DNA from: CBDCWQ01 sp965223435
GTDB lineage: Bacteria; Myxococcota; Kuafuiibacteriia; Kuafuiibacteriales; Kuafuiibacteriaceae
Direction: 5' to 3'
Assembly (NCBI GenBank): GCA_965223435.1
Contig: CBDCWQ010000021.1
Coordinates: 1,240,001-1,304,000, forward strand
DNA: 64,000 nt
The first letter of the stretch is position 1. The number at the start of each line of letters is the position of its first letter. Below the pieces are notes generated by a model. It was given only the letters and a program-made list of their open reading frames with translations, had not been told where the DNA came from and made no database searches. Positions 27,553-38,100 of the stretch are shown here, piece by piece. The translations under genes were made by a program, and so were the position numbers.

Positions 27553-29382
27553 GTGATCTCTCTCAAGACCGTGACGGGCGAGGAGCTGGTCCCGCTTGAG
27601 GAATTCGAGCGCCGGGTTCGAGCGGGACTCGTTGGCCCTTCCACGCTGGTGTGTTTCCCCTTGCTGACCGGGGATGCGTGGGTGGAAGCACGCGACCTGG
27701 AGCTTTTTCGCCGCTTGCATCGTCCGGAGCATGCCCGGTTTGCCCGGCGCTTCAGTCTCGGACATGTTCCTTGGGTGACGATCCTCTTTTGCGGCGTGCA
27801 GCTCGGTGTGTACTTGTTGCTCGGCGGATTCAGGTGGTCGGTGCCGCTCGACACCCTTCTTGAGGCGGGCGCGAAGATCCGGCCCAACATTGTTGAGCTG
27901 GGTGAAACCTGGCGGCTTCTGAGCGCAAATTTCTTGCACCGAGATGTGCTCCATCTCTTTTTCAACACCTTCTTTCTCTTTAACCTGGGCGCAAGTCTCG
28001 AAAACACCTTTCGCGTACAGGACTATGTGCTCATCTTGGTTTTATCGGCCCTCGCCAGCACGGGCACGTCCACGCTGCTGTCGAGCCTTCCGTCCGTCGG
28101 ATCCAGCGGTGTGGTTTTGGGCCTGGTCGGAAGCGCCGTCGTTTTCGGCTACCGGTACGGTGCATTGTTGCCCCCACGCTATCGGCGCTATTTCGGGACC
28201 GCCGTTTTGCCCTATGGGCTTTTTATCGTCTACACCGGCTTGGTTTCTACCGGAACCGACAACTGGGGCCATTTGGGTGGCTTGTTTGCCGGCGCCCTGG
28301 TGACCATTCGCTTGCGCCCGAGTCTTTTGCACCCGAGCCTCACTCGCTCAGGACCGCGCCGAGGTTTTTGGCTGGAGAATGGGTCGATGCTTACGGTGGT
28401 TTTGTTGGGTCTGCTGCTCTGGATAGCCGGCCCCGCCCTGAGGTCCTTTGGCCCCATCATGGGGATCCACGTCGACCGGACCTTCGGAATTCGCATGGCC
28501 GCACCGAAAAGCTGGAAACCATCCACCAACCACCTGGGCTACCGTTCGTATGAGAACAGCATCGGCGTAAGCATCGGTTTTCAGTATTTGAAAGAAAAGA
28601 AGGGCCCGCGCTTTCGCCCCTCTTTGAAGTCCCATTTTCTCGACGCCGAGCTTCGCGCCAAAGAAGCGGCCGGCGAAATGACCGGCCTTCAGATCATCGC
28701 CGAGCGTGCTTTCGACATCGAGGGCGGAACCGCCTCCATCGTGCAAGCCAACCTCAACACGCGGGCCGGCTTGATCACCACCGACAATCTCCTCATCGAA
28801 CGAGGCTACTACACTTACCGCATCGTCCTGTCCGCCCCAGCCCTTCGCTACCCAGACTACGCCCCCCTCTTCGGTCGGCTCATCTTCCAGGTACGCCTTA
28901 TCGAGCCCCAATCCCTCCTCGATCACCGCAAACGACTTCGTGTCTTCCCCGGCATGTCGAGCGCACAAATCCTCTACGCCCAGTCCCTCGCAGCCATCGG
29001 CAACGTCCCCGAAGCCCGCCTCGCTTACGAGACCGTTCTCACCCACATTCCCCACGACCCCAGCGCCCAACTCGGCTTCGCCAGACTTACCCTCGACTAC
29101 GGCGGCGACCACCAAAAAGCCGAACACCTGGCCCATGCCGCCTACACCGAAACCCATACCCCCGAGTCCGCCTTAGTCCTCGCCGCCCTCCGCGCCCGCC
29201 TCCAAAACCCCCGCGGCGCCTGCCAAATCCTCCGCCAGTCCCTCGACCGCGAACCCCCTCCCTCCCCCCAACCCCACCGCCTCTCCCCCCACCCCCCAAA
29301 CCGCACCCTCAGCCCCCTGAGAACCCTCGCCCACGACCTCAGATGCTGGCAGCACCCCGCCCTAAACCCTGAACACCCGTAA
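27553..29382 (+). CDS. Rhomboid-family intramembrane serine protease with C-terminal TPR region
   Basis: After about 80 soluble residues, six or more hydrophobic segments carry the rhomboid motifs: HRDVLHLFFNTFFLFNLG, the catalytic Ser in GSSGVVLG (near residue 182) and the catalytic His in NWGHLGGLFAG (near 237). The C-terminal 300 residues are soluble and include a TPR-like stretch (AQSLAAIGNVPEARLAYETV). The start is GTG at 27553. The last 60 residues are very rich in Pro, Arg and Leu, and the coding strand becomes strongly C-rich from about 29160. It cleaves transmembrane substrates within the inner membrane; the substrate is unknown. Confidence 0.85.
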   Translation: MISLKTVTGEELVPLEEFERRVRAGLVGPSTLVCFPLLTGDAWVEARDLELFRRLHRPEHARFARRFSLGHVPWVTILFCGVQLGVYLLLGGFRWSVPLDTLLEAGAKIRPNIVELGETWRLLSANFLHRDVLHLFFNTFFLFNLGASLENTFRVQDYVLILVLSALASTGTSTLLSSLPSVGSSGVVLGLVGSAVVFGYRYGALLPPRYRRYFGTAVLPYGLFIVYTGLVSTGTDNWGHLGGLFAGALVTIRLRPSLLHPSLTRSGPRRGFWLENGSMLTVVLLGLLLWIAGPALRSFGPIMGIHVDRTFGIRMAAPKSWKPSTNHLGYRSYENSIGVSIGFQYLKEKKGPRFRPSLKSHFLDAELRAKEAAGEMTGLQIIAERAFDIEGGTASIVQANLNTRAGLITTDNLLIERGYYTYRIVLSAPALRYPDYAPLFGRLIFQVRLIEPQSLLDHRKRLRVFPGMSSAQILYAQSLAAIGNVPEARLAYETVLTHIPHDPSAQLGFARLTLDYGGDHQKAEHLAHAAYTETHTPESALVLAALRARLQNPRGACQILRQSLDREPPPSPQPHRLSPHPPNRTLSPLRTLAHDLRCWQHPALNPEHP

Positions 29383-29396
29383 CCCCAAACCCCATC

Positions 29397-29424
29397 TTGA
29401 CATACCCCTCTACCCGGCTACACT
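29397..29424 (+). promoter_or_regulatory. Sigma-70-type promoter of tRNA-Asn
   Basis: A consensus -35 TTGACA (29397-29402) and TACACT (29419-29424) are separated by 16 nt and lie 30 nt upstream of the tRNA. This is the clearest promoter in the window. Confidence 0.75.
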
Positions 29425-29454
29425 CCCCGCACCCAACCCACACAAACAACAAGA

Positions 29455-29527
29455 TCCGGAATAGCTCAGTTGGTAGAGCGGGTGGCTGTTAACCACTAGG
29501 TCGGGGGTTCGAGTCCCTCTTCCGGAG
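29455..29527 (+). tRNA. tRNA-Asn (GTT)
   Basis: This is a complete 73-nt cloverleaf. The acceptor TCCGGAA pairs with TTCCGGA, the anticodon loop is CTGTTAA and the T-loop is GTTCGAGTC. CCA is not encoded. It has its own promoter just upstream. A second, different tRNA-Asn lies in the array at 44908. Confidence 0.96.
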
Positions 29528-29807
29528 TTTTTGATTACAGGTACTTACGAGCCTGTGATCCTTCTCTAGAACAAACCGGGGCCATTCGAGCCTCGAATCG
29601 CTCTGGGACTAATTTCTGGCAAAGTGGATGTGGCACTTGCCGGAGCACAAAGCCCAAAAGCCGTCATGCTTATTGGACTGTGGCGAGTCGGCCGGTCAAA
29701 CACAGAGGGAAGTGGCGTATCCGCTGGATGGATGCCGATGGCCAACGCCAGAGCGAAGTTCACGATCGCGTATGGTCAAAATATTGTGGCATCTTCCAAG
29801 GTCAAGA

Positions 29808-30005
29808 TCAGGCTGCGTTCCGATGATAGAACTTGAGCATGCCGCCAAGTCGCTCGCTGCATTCGATCTTTGCGTCTTGCTGTCCGATCCGCTGGGCATG
29901 CAATGCCAGGGCCCTGACAGACATGTGTCGGTGCCGGTCACCGGTGACCATATCTTTGATCTCTCGAACCTCGTGGCGAGTGAGGCGCCCCGGTGTTGAA
30001 TATGG
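29808..30005 (-). pseudogene. Transposase remnant (IS481/IS3-like) with internal deletion
   Basis: One frame reads RLTRHEVREIKDMVTGDRHR followed by MSVRALALHAQRIG, like the N-terminal part of integrase-core transposases. It then jumps to LGGMLKFYHRNAA and a stop, which is the C-terminal signature of the same family. The catalytic core is missing, so this is a decayed copy. It lies just after tRNA-Asn at the left edge of the accessory island. Confidence 0.55.
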
Positions 30006-30661
30006 ACAGCTTGGTTGGTTCTCGAGCTGATAACTGTCAGCTGCTCGAGTCCAGGTGTGATATCGAGAAGCAGAGGGCCGTAGTATCTTGAGGACAAGGG
30101 CAAGATTGTCTTCACGTTGGCGATGGCGCTGAGGAGAATTCGCTTGTTTGCTTCACCCGGGATACGTTGCGCTTCGATTTGAAATTGCGAAAACGCGACC
30201 CGTTGTCTAAGTTTGAACTCGCGGCCTTAGTCTGGCTCGATGCTCACGACATTGGGCACGCCGCGATGGAGTCAGGACCGCGTTGTGGACCGTGGAATTC
30301 CAAGCTCAGGAAAAAGTTGCGGATTGCCCGTTCGGACGATGGCGTCCCTGATGCGGTGGTCGTACACTCCTTCGAGGGCTGGCATTCATCGCTGGGGTGA
30401 ACTACGCCAAAGGTGCGTTCGCCGCAATTTGGAGGTCAGGACGGCTGACCGAAGGAAAAACAGAGCAATTCCATGGCTGTTGCAAATGCGCGATAGGTGC
30501 AGAATGTTTGGCTTCGTAGCAGGGCGGTACGGTTGAGAACCTTCTCGAAATCGCCCGCTTTTCGCCGATCCCGCCGGTTATTTGTACTTTTTGCGGGTCC
30601 TACACCTCGCTAGAGGGGCCACACTTGGCGAGCCAGACGAAAGGCTATAGACTTCGTCGCC
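30006..30661. other. Intergenic accessory DNA without a supported gene
   Basis: Only short frames are present, for example 30167-30400 on the plus strand, without start signals or recognisable similarity. The stretch is probably decayed mobile-element DNA. Confidence 0.5.
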
Positions 30662-31243
30662 GTGACAAGCGGTATCCTAGGTCTCTTTTGTGTGGTCCAA
30701 GCGATTTCCGGGCCGGATTATGCGCTTATTGAAGTCCAAAGGGCCGAGGACCCACGGTTCGACATCGTCGTGCGGGCGAATGGTCGCCTACTCAAGATGA
30801 AAGTAAAGAGTCCTCAGCGTGTTGCTATCCACCGGGACCAAGTAGACGAGATCGAAGTTACTACAATTATTAATCGTGAATTCGTCAAGAAGAATCTCCA
30901 CCATGCTAGGCTCCGGGCCGGCGCCACATATGTCTTGTTCGAAAGCCCCAACTGCGGCGGGATTGAAATGTGCGTTAAGAGTGAAAAGCCAAACAAATGG
31001 CTCCCCTGCGTGCGACAGATCGATGGCCGCTTTCGCTATGGCTCTAAAAAAGCCGGCAAGTGGAAATCTTGGCAGTCACTTGGGCCAGGTCGATCGGCAA
31101 TGTGCCAGAATCCTCCCGTTGGACTTGATTATCAAGGAGTACGTGGAAGCTTCATCTTTCTGCACGGCGAGCGACTCAATGCCCTCCACAACGAGGCCAA
31201 ACGGAAGTTCGAGTTCTCCGTTGTTCCTTCAGCCAGCAAATAG
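30662..31243 (+). CDS. Hypothetical protein, possibly exported
   Basis: This 193-residue frame starts with GTG and a short hydrophobic stretch (ILGLFCVVQAIS) that could be a weak signal or anchor. The body is a mix of basic and beta-like residues (FDIVVRANGRLLKMKVKS) with four Cys. I recognise no family. It lies between mobile-element remnants and converges on the transposase at 31292, so it may be cargo. Confidence 0.45.
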   Translation: MTSGILGLFCVVQAISGPDYALIEVQRAEDPRFDIVVRANGRLLKMKVKSPQRVAIHRDQVDEIEVTTIINREFVKKNLHHARLRAGATYVLFESPNCGGIEMCVKSEKPNKWLPCVRQIDGRFRYGSKKAGKWKSWQSLGPGRSAMCQNPPVGLDYQGVRGSFIFLHGERLNALHNEAKRKFEFSVVPSASK

Positions 31244-31291
31244 AGTTTTTGATGAACATATGCCGTCCTGTGCCGAAACTCGGTCGGCCGG

Positions 31292-32530
31292 TTACGGAGC
31301 AACGGAGGGCACCTCAGTGGAGCTGTTTTGGCTGTTGGCCCGCCGGGCGTCGACGCAATTGAGGCCTCTGAGCGAGAGCTCAAAGAGCAAAGAACGTTGT
31401 GTCGGACGCTGGGTAAGCATCGATTGCGGTGAACTATTTTGGGCGCTTCCTTCCGCTTGGCTTGGTCTAGGCGGCTTCGCGATGGCAGTAGCGAAGCAAG
31501 CGCTGAGCCGCTCTCGATATATAATAGCGCCGTCGGTCTGGGCAGCGGTATCGTCCGGCTCGATAATTCGATCGTCGAGACCTTGGTGAGGGCGTTCCCT
31601 GTGATAATGTGCCACATACTGGGAAACAGCCTTTCGAAGATGCGCCTCACCGAGCGGAACTATTCGGTCGATGCACTCAGACTTGATGGACAGAACAAAG
31701 CGTTCAGCATAGGCGTTGAGATTGGGAGATCGAGCAGGTAGGCGCACAGGCCTCACACCGCGATCTGTGAGCATCCTGCGAAATGCCTCCTTGTAGAGGG
31801 GATCTCGATCGAGGATAATGTGCGTCTTGTTTAGCAGGAAACGGTCGATGGCATCGGTGAGGTTCCGAGCCACTTGCATCATCCATCGTTCATTGGGGTC
31901 CGAGGTGACCCCAGCGATGTGGACGCGACGCGTGTTCAACTCGATCACGAAGAATACCGAGTATCGGACGATTCCATGTAGGCACAGCACTTCCGACGTG
32001 AAAAAGTCCGCTGCGACAAGGCCGTCCCAATGAGCACCAAGAAAGGCCTTCCAAGATTGGCGCTTTCTACGTTCCGGCGCAGGTACAATCCCATGGTCCT
32101 TGAGGATTCGTTTTATTGTTATCCGCCCGATCGTGAGTCCAACATTGGCAAGCACAGTCCTCAACCTGGTATATCCCCAGCTAGGATTCTCATTGGACAT
32201 CTTCACGATAAGCAAGGCTTTCTCATTTGCGGTTTTGGGGCGACCAGGAGCACGATTTTTGCTCCCATCGTACTTTTGGGCAACAAGCTTCCTGTACCAG
32301 CATAGGATGGTGTCTGGCGTGACGATGCCCGCGACACCATTCAAAGCTTTGCGGCCGACAGCCCTGCCTTTTCGGGCGAGGCGAACTCGTTCCTCATTGG
32401 CTAGACGAGGAGATCGACCGAGGTGCTTGCGGAGGATGCGATTCTCTTCTTTGAGATAGTCTATGATGTCTTGCTGTTGGCGATTGACCCATCCAGCGAA
32501 CACGAGGAGGACAAACCGAAGGTGTTCCAT
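31292..32530 (-). mobile_element. Integrase-core DDE transposase (IS481/IS3-like), apparently intact
   Basis: The 412-residue protein starts at the ATG at 32530 (MEHLRFVLLVFAGWVNRQQQ). An N-terminal HTH region precedes an rve integrase core with the DDE acids in GLVAADFFTSE, THIILDRDPLYKEAF and NLNAYAERFVLSIKSEC, and the HYHRERPHQGL signature follows. All catalytic residues are present. The C-terminal 80 residues are not typical and may be read-through into flanking DNA. I could not identify terminal inverted repeats. It is related to, but distinct from, the decayed copies at 29808 and 46123. Confidence 0.8.
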
Positions 32531-32575
32531 TGAGGCTGGTTTTATACCAGTTTGTGCCTGACTTTCGGCCGACAA

Positions 32576-33060
32576 TATCGTCCGGGAACCGTCGCCAAGT
32601 GCCCGAATTTATGATGAGTTCGGCAGGCGGAGTTTGGTTAGTGGCATTGGAGGCATCGCGGACTGCTGACGGACCGCATGGCGTGCACGTTGTCTACAAG
32701 CCACTGTCCAGATAGAGTTGGTCAGGTGAAACTTGTGGTTTGGCTCAAGGAAATAGCTCACAACATCGCGGGGTTTTGCGGTGAGTAAACACCCAAAAAA
32801 ACATGTGGACAGCTTGACCGAGCTTGTCTTTCGCCGACTGAATTTCAGTCGTTACTGCTGGGGTATTGAGCTTATTCTCTATTCCGACCAAATCCTGTCG
32901 AGAGTGACGCACCTCGAAACGAGACGCCGAATCGATAGCAGCGGGCCCTACCGCAACCGTGGCGAGCTTGAATCCGTTGCTCTCAACATCGTTTCTGAAT
33001 CGGTTAGGGCGCTTGTTGTAGTCCCCTGAAAGACCGGCCCCCTCGAAAGAGGTGTTAAGA
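32576..33060. other. Intergenic accessory DNA without a supported gene
   Basis: Short overlapping frames occur on both strands (for example 32781-33029 plus and 32745-33194 minus), but none has convincing composition, start or similarity. Confidence 0.45.
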
Positions 33061-33387
33061 ATGGCATTTGATCTCCACATTGCAAAGGAACGGGCCCAAG
33101 CGGAAAGGTCGATGCCCGTCCTATCTCTTGAGTATGAGGAACACGCGCGTCTATTTCTGGGGGCTGAATTTGAGAACGGACTGTTTCCACTCATGGAGCG
33201 TTTGTGGGACTACTACCGAGACGCGCACTTCGGGACGAGTGAACTTTCGGCATTGGCCTCGGAACTGAATCAGTTCTTTGAGCTGCGCCGCGATGATCCC
33301 GAGATACAGATCGTTTTGGTGAACTTGCTTTCAGTATGCGGAGAGGCTGAGACCCGCGGAGAGGACCTGTGGGGCTTCTGCGATTGA
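33061..33387 (+). CDS. Hypothetical acidic protein, 108 aa
   Basis: ATG at 33061 is preceded by GAGG at 8 nt. The protein (MAFDLHIAKERAQAERS) is acidic and helical (LFPLMERLWDYYRDAHFGTS) with no signal or membrane segment. Its size, acidity and solitary position in an island recall immunity-type proteins, but no family is recognised. Confidence 0.5.
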   Translation: MAFDLHIAKERAQAERSMPVLSLEYEEHARLFLGAEFENGLFPLMERLWDYYRDAHFGTSELSALASELNQFFELRRDDPEIQIVLVNLLSVCGEAETRGEDLWGFCD

Positions 33388-33395
33388 CTGCAGGC

Positions 33396-33847
33396 CTATT
33401 TGCGCGAGCAAAAGCTGTGTGCTAGGAGCTTGAGCTCGTCGTTTAGTTCCGACTCCGAGGGTGTCTCACCGAGTTCCTCTAGGTCAAAAGTGCGATGGCA
33501 CTCACGACACCAAGCGTAAGGGCTTCCTTTCGGTGAGCGAAGGGAAGAGACAAACCGAAGGTCGGTGTCGGGCTTATGGCACCGTGGGCAGGAAGCGTTT
33601 GTCTTGCGGTAGGAAAACTCTGCAAGCTCAAGAGCCTCCTGAACCGGCTCCCTAAGCTGGGGCTCCGGCCATTCGTACCCGCACCCCCGACAACCCAGCT
33701 CCGACTCGGATTTAAAGCAGCCCCCTGAATCACGCTGTCGTCGTCCAGCGCTCCTTGTGTCAGGGGCAATCCGTAGACGATGGGAAAAAGAATGGCGCCG
33801 CATTGCGGGCAATTCGCAGGACCGTTCTGGCGCGAGCGATCAAGCAT
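33396..33847 (-). pseudogene. Zinc-ribbon protein with a one-base frameshift
   Basis: From the ATG at 33847 the frame reads MLDRSRQNGPANCPQCGAIL and then IVYGLPLTQGALDDDSVIQG. The other half, GGCFKSESELGCRGCGYEWP, is in another frame. Joined, they match a common family with an N-terminal CPxCG, then YGLP, then GGC and a CxxCGYEW zinc ribbon. The break lies at a run of five C on the plus strand (33721-33725); one more base restores a 151-residue protein that continues to SCPRCHKPDTDLRFVSS and a second ribbon CRECH. It is either a real mutation or a homopolymer sequencing error. Confidence 0.7.
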
Positions 33848-34073
33848 CTTACATCCTAGGCTGTTTGCCTCGTCCTCCTCGAATCCCCAAGACCAGACGC
33901 TCCTGACAACTAAGGAGGCGACGAACGGCGGACTCACTTTTGTTCGATTCGACACAGTCGATTTCGTTTACTGAGTTCTTTGGCTGGTTGTCCCACAGTT
34001 CGATGTAAGACAAGTGTATACCTCTGCCGTGGCTTCTGGGGGCGGCGTTTGAGGGCTTGTCTTGTTTGCGCGC

Positions 34074-34568
34074 TTAGTAGAGTTTGTCCGCCAAGTTGCA
34101 GTGTTCGGTTCTGGTAGGAAGGGCTATTCGTAGGATTTCGAGAAGGCTCGCTTCAGATGAATAAAATTCCCAGAAAGCCCCATCGATGCACGCAAGATAG
34201 ATGAGTGCGTTGTTCGCGATCCACTCCCGGCTAGTGTCGATGTCCTCACGTTCACATGGCGGCGGATAGGGAAGTGCAAGGAGGCTGTCCCAGTCGCCAT
34301 ATAGAAACGGAGCCAGATTGATGAGATGCCCTGGTTTGCACCATGCCACCTCGCAGATCGACGGACCCGAATCCCAAGCTGGGTCGCCATCATCGCTAAC
34401 GACGGGCACGCCCGGTCTTAGTTCAAAGGCACCTCTCAGCGTTTCGTCGGGGATGCCTGAGAAGAAGGCATCCTCTAGTGCCCAGCATAACTGCTGGACG
34501 GCGGGCCAAATCGGGCGAAGTATTCCATCTAGCGAGTCCCTATACCCTAATAGCCTAAATCCCTTCAT
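34074..34568 (-). CDS. Hypothetical protein, possibly immunity-like
   Basis: The ATG at 34568 follows GGGGGATTG and gives 164 residues (MKGFRLLGYRDSLDGILRP). The protein is acidic and rich in aromatic residues (FWEFYSSEASLLEILRIALP), with no signal peptide or membrane segment. The style resembles small immunity or SMI1-type proteins, but no diagnostic motif is seen. Confidence 0.45.
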   Translation of the reverse strand: MKGFRLLGYRDSLDGILRPIWPAVQQLCWALEDAFFSGIPDETLRGAFELRPGVPVVSDDGDPAWDSGPSICEVAWCKPGHLINLAPFLYGDWDSLLALPYPPPCEREDIDTSREWIANNALIYLACIDGAFWEFYSSEASLLEILRIALPTRTEHCNLADKLY

Positions 34569-34586
34569 CAATCCCCCATAGGACAA

Positions 34587-35151
34587 TTCAACACCTTCTC
34601 GATTTGGTCTCCAGACGCAATCTCCGGCTCACCAAGGCAATCACGGGTCAATGCGAGGGCCACGGAACTCGTCTCTTGGTCGTCCCCACCTATTTGGTTC
34701 GCCAGATCGAGAGGGTCTCCATCGAACGTCTACATCCAAGAAACCCCGTCACGATATCCGAGAAGATTGCAGAGGTTGGCTGTTTGAGCAAGTCTGGGTT
34801 CGACTGTGGAGAATCCTTCCCAAAGTGGTTCCCATCGGGGAGTCATTTACGGCGGTCCACCAAGAGGTGGGCCGCCGCCAGTTCACAGAAGCCCCGGTCG
34901 GAAACGCCCGGGGCTTTTTCTTGAATCCCCCAGTCTTCGCAGGCTTCTACGCGTTCCGTGACGGTGGCGATGGTCTCGGAAGCGAGCTCGCAGAGATCAC
35001 GCGCGGGCACGCGGACGGCGGTCTCGGGACGTTCTGGGCTCTCCGTCTCGGAGATCCGGGAGAGAGCGCGGGGGCCTGGTTTACAGCGTGGCCCGTTTCG
35101 TCGGCGGTGGTTCGAAGGCGGGTTTACGGCGCGATGGGGACACGGTTTCCG
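34587..35151. other. Intergenic region left of Hachiman
   Basis: No supported gene is present; the long plus-strand frame is antisense to hamB and continues from non-coding DNA. It holds a segment around 34815-34850 that is similar to minus-strand DNA near 48920-48955, and the terminator at 34891. Confidence 0.5.
34891..34919 (+). terminator. Rho-independent terminator
   Basis: GCCCCGG (34891-34897) pairs with CCGGGGC (34908-34914) and is followed by TTTTT. It would end plus-strand transcription before the convergent Hachiman operon. Confidence 0.7.
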
Positions 35152-38100
35152 TTACCGCAGAGCCTTCGGCCCGAAGTACTCCACGTCAACGGTGTCTGGC
35201 TTCTTGCCAACGGTCGCGCGCACCACATCCCGGCGTGGGCGCTTCAGGGCCCTCACGAGGGATCCGAGCGGCTCAAACGACGGCGTCAGCACGTGCCCGC
35301 CCCCGTTGACGGCTTCCACCACCACATGCTCACCAACGTCTGGTGGTTCACCGGCCCAGTTCACCCGCAACCGCTGCGTCTCGCGGCTCCACTTGCGACG
35401 GTCGCCCTTCGCCTCGCCCTCGCAGAAGTGCAGCCAGGCATGACGACTCTGGGACGTCGGCCAGGCCTCGTCAGCATGAAACGCCTCGACCTCATCGGAC
35501 CCCAGCCACATCATCAGCCCGGCACGATCCTCGAACGTGGCACCCGTCGACCTGACCGCCTCGAACGCTGCCTCTCTCGAATTCAAGCCAGCTCGGAGGA
35601 GCGCGATCACGCTCTTGTCGCAGCTCCCGGCCTCCACGGCGAGCGCGGCCAACCCGGTGATGGTATCCGCTCCTTCGCAGGAGACTGCACTTGCGTGCAC
35701 GCGGACGGCTTCCATCGCCCAAGGAAGCCTGTACGTCAGCGCTTCCTGCAGGAGGTCGACCCCGTCGTCATCACAGATGCCGATGACATCGGCCGATGAC
35801 TTGCCACGCATCCAGGCGTCCAGCGCCTCGGTCCACTTGGCGGGCAGGTCCTTGGGCGCGCGGAACGGGGCCGTCTGAAAGACGAGCTCTGCGAAGGCGA
35901 CCACCGCGAAAGACGCGTCATCGATATTGCGTTCTGAAATCGCGGCTTCAGCGCTACCGAGAAGCTCCACGAGCCTCCGCAAGTTGGCATCGAGGAACTG
36001 CCCCGCCGTCAATCCGATGCCCGCAGCGTGATAGCCCCTGCGCTGCAGTTCGGCGGTCTGCGCCCATACCCGAGCGGCCCTCGCCGTTACGAACCCACGA
36101 ATCAGCGTCTGCTCGGCCTCCTGATACTGCTCCACCTGCCGGGCAAAGAGCGAGCCGGCCAGCGCTTGGTCCAAGCTGCTCGCGAGTTCGGCCTCGTCGG
36201 TGCCCGCGTCCAAGAGCGCCAGTATTGCGGCATCGAGCGACGCCAGATCGCGGTCCCAGTCTGCGGCAGATACCTCCAGCTTCTCTGCCGCCGCGTCGTT
36301 GAAATCCCAGGCGCTGGAGTTGCCCATGACGTACTCGACGAGTTCCGCGACAGGGACTCCAGCTACCTCCGCGATTCGCCCGTAGATGTTCAGCGAGAGT
36401 TTCAGGATCCCGCTCTGCACCAACGGCGCCTTGGCCTCGTCGACGAGTTTCTCCCACTTGCGAACGACCTGGTTGGTCTTGCGTGTGGTCCTCTCCCAGA
36501 CGACGTGCAGCACCAACCCCTCGACGTCAACGAAGGCCCGGCCTGCACGCCCCGCGACGTTAGCGAACTCCGCGGTCGGAATGATCTCCCGATTACGCCA
36601 GATGGAAGGCACCAGAAGCACGCTCGCAGAGAGGTTGAGTCCTTGTGCCAGCGTCGGCGACGCCACCGTCAATCGGCAGTCGTCCGATCGCAGCAGGCGC
36701 TCCACCTCGGTGAGGAACGGACGCGGAAGCCCGCCGTGGTGCAACGCGACACCATGCTGCAGGCACTGAACCGCTGGATGATCCTCGCCCAGCCACTCGG
36801 CCCCGGTGGCCATGGCATTCCGGATGCGCTCGTTGGGAGCGGCAAGCGGCACAAGAACCTCGTGCTCGATGCACTTGAGGATCAGCCGCCCCAGGGTTTC
36901 AACTGACTTTCGCAGCGAGCAGTAGATGAGGACGTCCTTTTCCTGGGCCACGAAGCGCCACGCTGTGGCCAGCGTCAGCTCGTTCTTGTCGGACGGGAAT
37001 GCCTTGCGTCGCCGGGACCCCTCGGGCGGATCGGAGGCCTCGATGAAGCGTGGCACAAATGGGCTCTCGTCCTCGACCTTCACGTCGAGTCGGGCGGCGT
37101 CCGACATCCAGCGCAGCACTCCGAAACGCTGTCTCGTCGGTCGCCACATCGAATGCACGGGATCACCAGGGTCGTCCTGGCGGATCCACGCCACCAGGTC
37201 ACTCATCTCTTCCGGAGTCGGGAACAAAGCAGACAAGCAGACGATTCGCCGACCGTCTGCGTCGTCCCGGCGCAGCAGTCGCTGCACGAGAGCCTCGTAG
37301 CGAACCTCGCGCTCGTTCGGCCCGAGCATGTGACCCTCATCGAGCACGATGAGACCGACATCGTCGATGATCGAGTTGTCGTTGCGAAGCGCGAAGTCGA
37401 GCTTCTCCGGGGTGGACACCACGATCTTGCCCTCGCGGAGGGTCTCTGCGTCGCCACTCTCGACGCCAGCAGAGCCATACAGGGATGATACCGAGAAGCC
37501 GAGCGGAGCAAAGGTCTCTGAGAGGTCGCGCTCGACCTGAGCCGAGAGCGCCCGTAAGGGGGTCACGTACACGACACGCTGATCGAAAGCGAGCGTGCGC
37601 AGAATACAGAGTTCGGCGATCCGCGTCTTGCCGGCACTCGTCGGGAGAGCGACCACGAGGTCGTCGGTCGGATCCACGGCCCGTCCCACTGCCTCCAGCT
37701 GCGAGGGCCACAGATCGATCGCCGATCGTTTCCCCGCGCGGAGTCTCTGAACGTAGCTTTGCCGGAGGTCGCTCCATCGCTCTGCATCGTCATGGTCAGG
37801 AGGTAGCAGCGGAACCTGTTGGTGCAGGCTCAATCCCCAGAGTTCATCGAGGAGATGAAGCGCAAGGGTTGTCGTCCACCAGTGGCTGACGGCGTGCACA
37901 TCGCGGGCTGTGTCAGCTGCATGCTGAAGGAGCTCCCTCGCTGCTACCGCCGACGCGTCCTCGCCAGTCGTGACCGCGTGGTCGAAGAGGGCCAGCGCGC
38001 GCATGAAGGCCGAAACGATCACTTCGCCGCAGGCGTCCGCCGCGTCGAAGTCTTCGTCATCGCGCAGACGTTCGGCGATTCGGTCATCCGAGTGCCCCAC

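Noticed and set aside
34651..35799. 382-aa plus-strand frame over the end of hamB
   Set aside because: Most of it is antisense to the helicase, whose motifs are unambiguous; the frame has no start signal.
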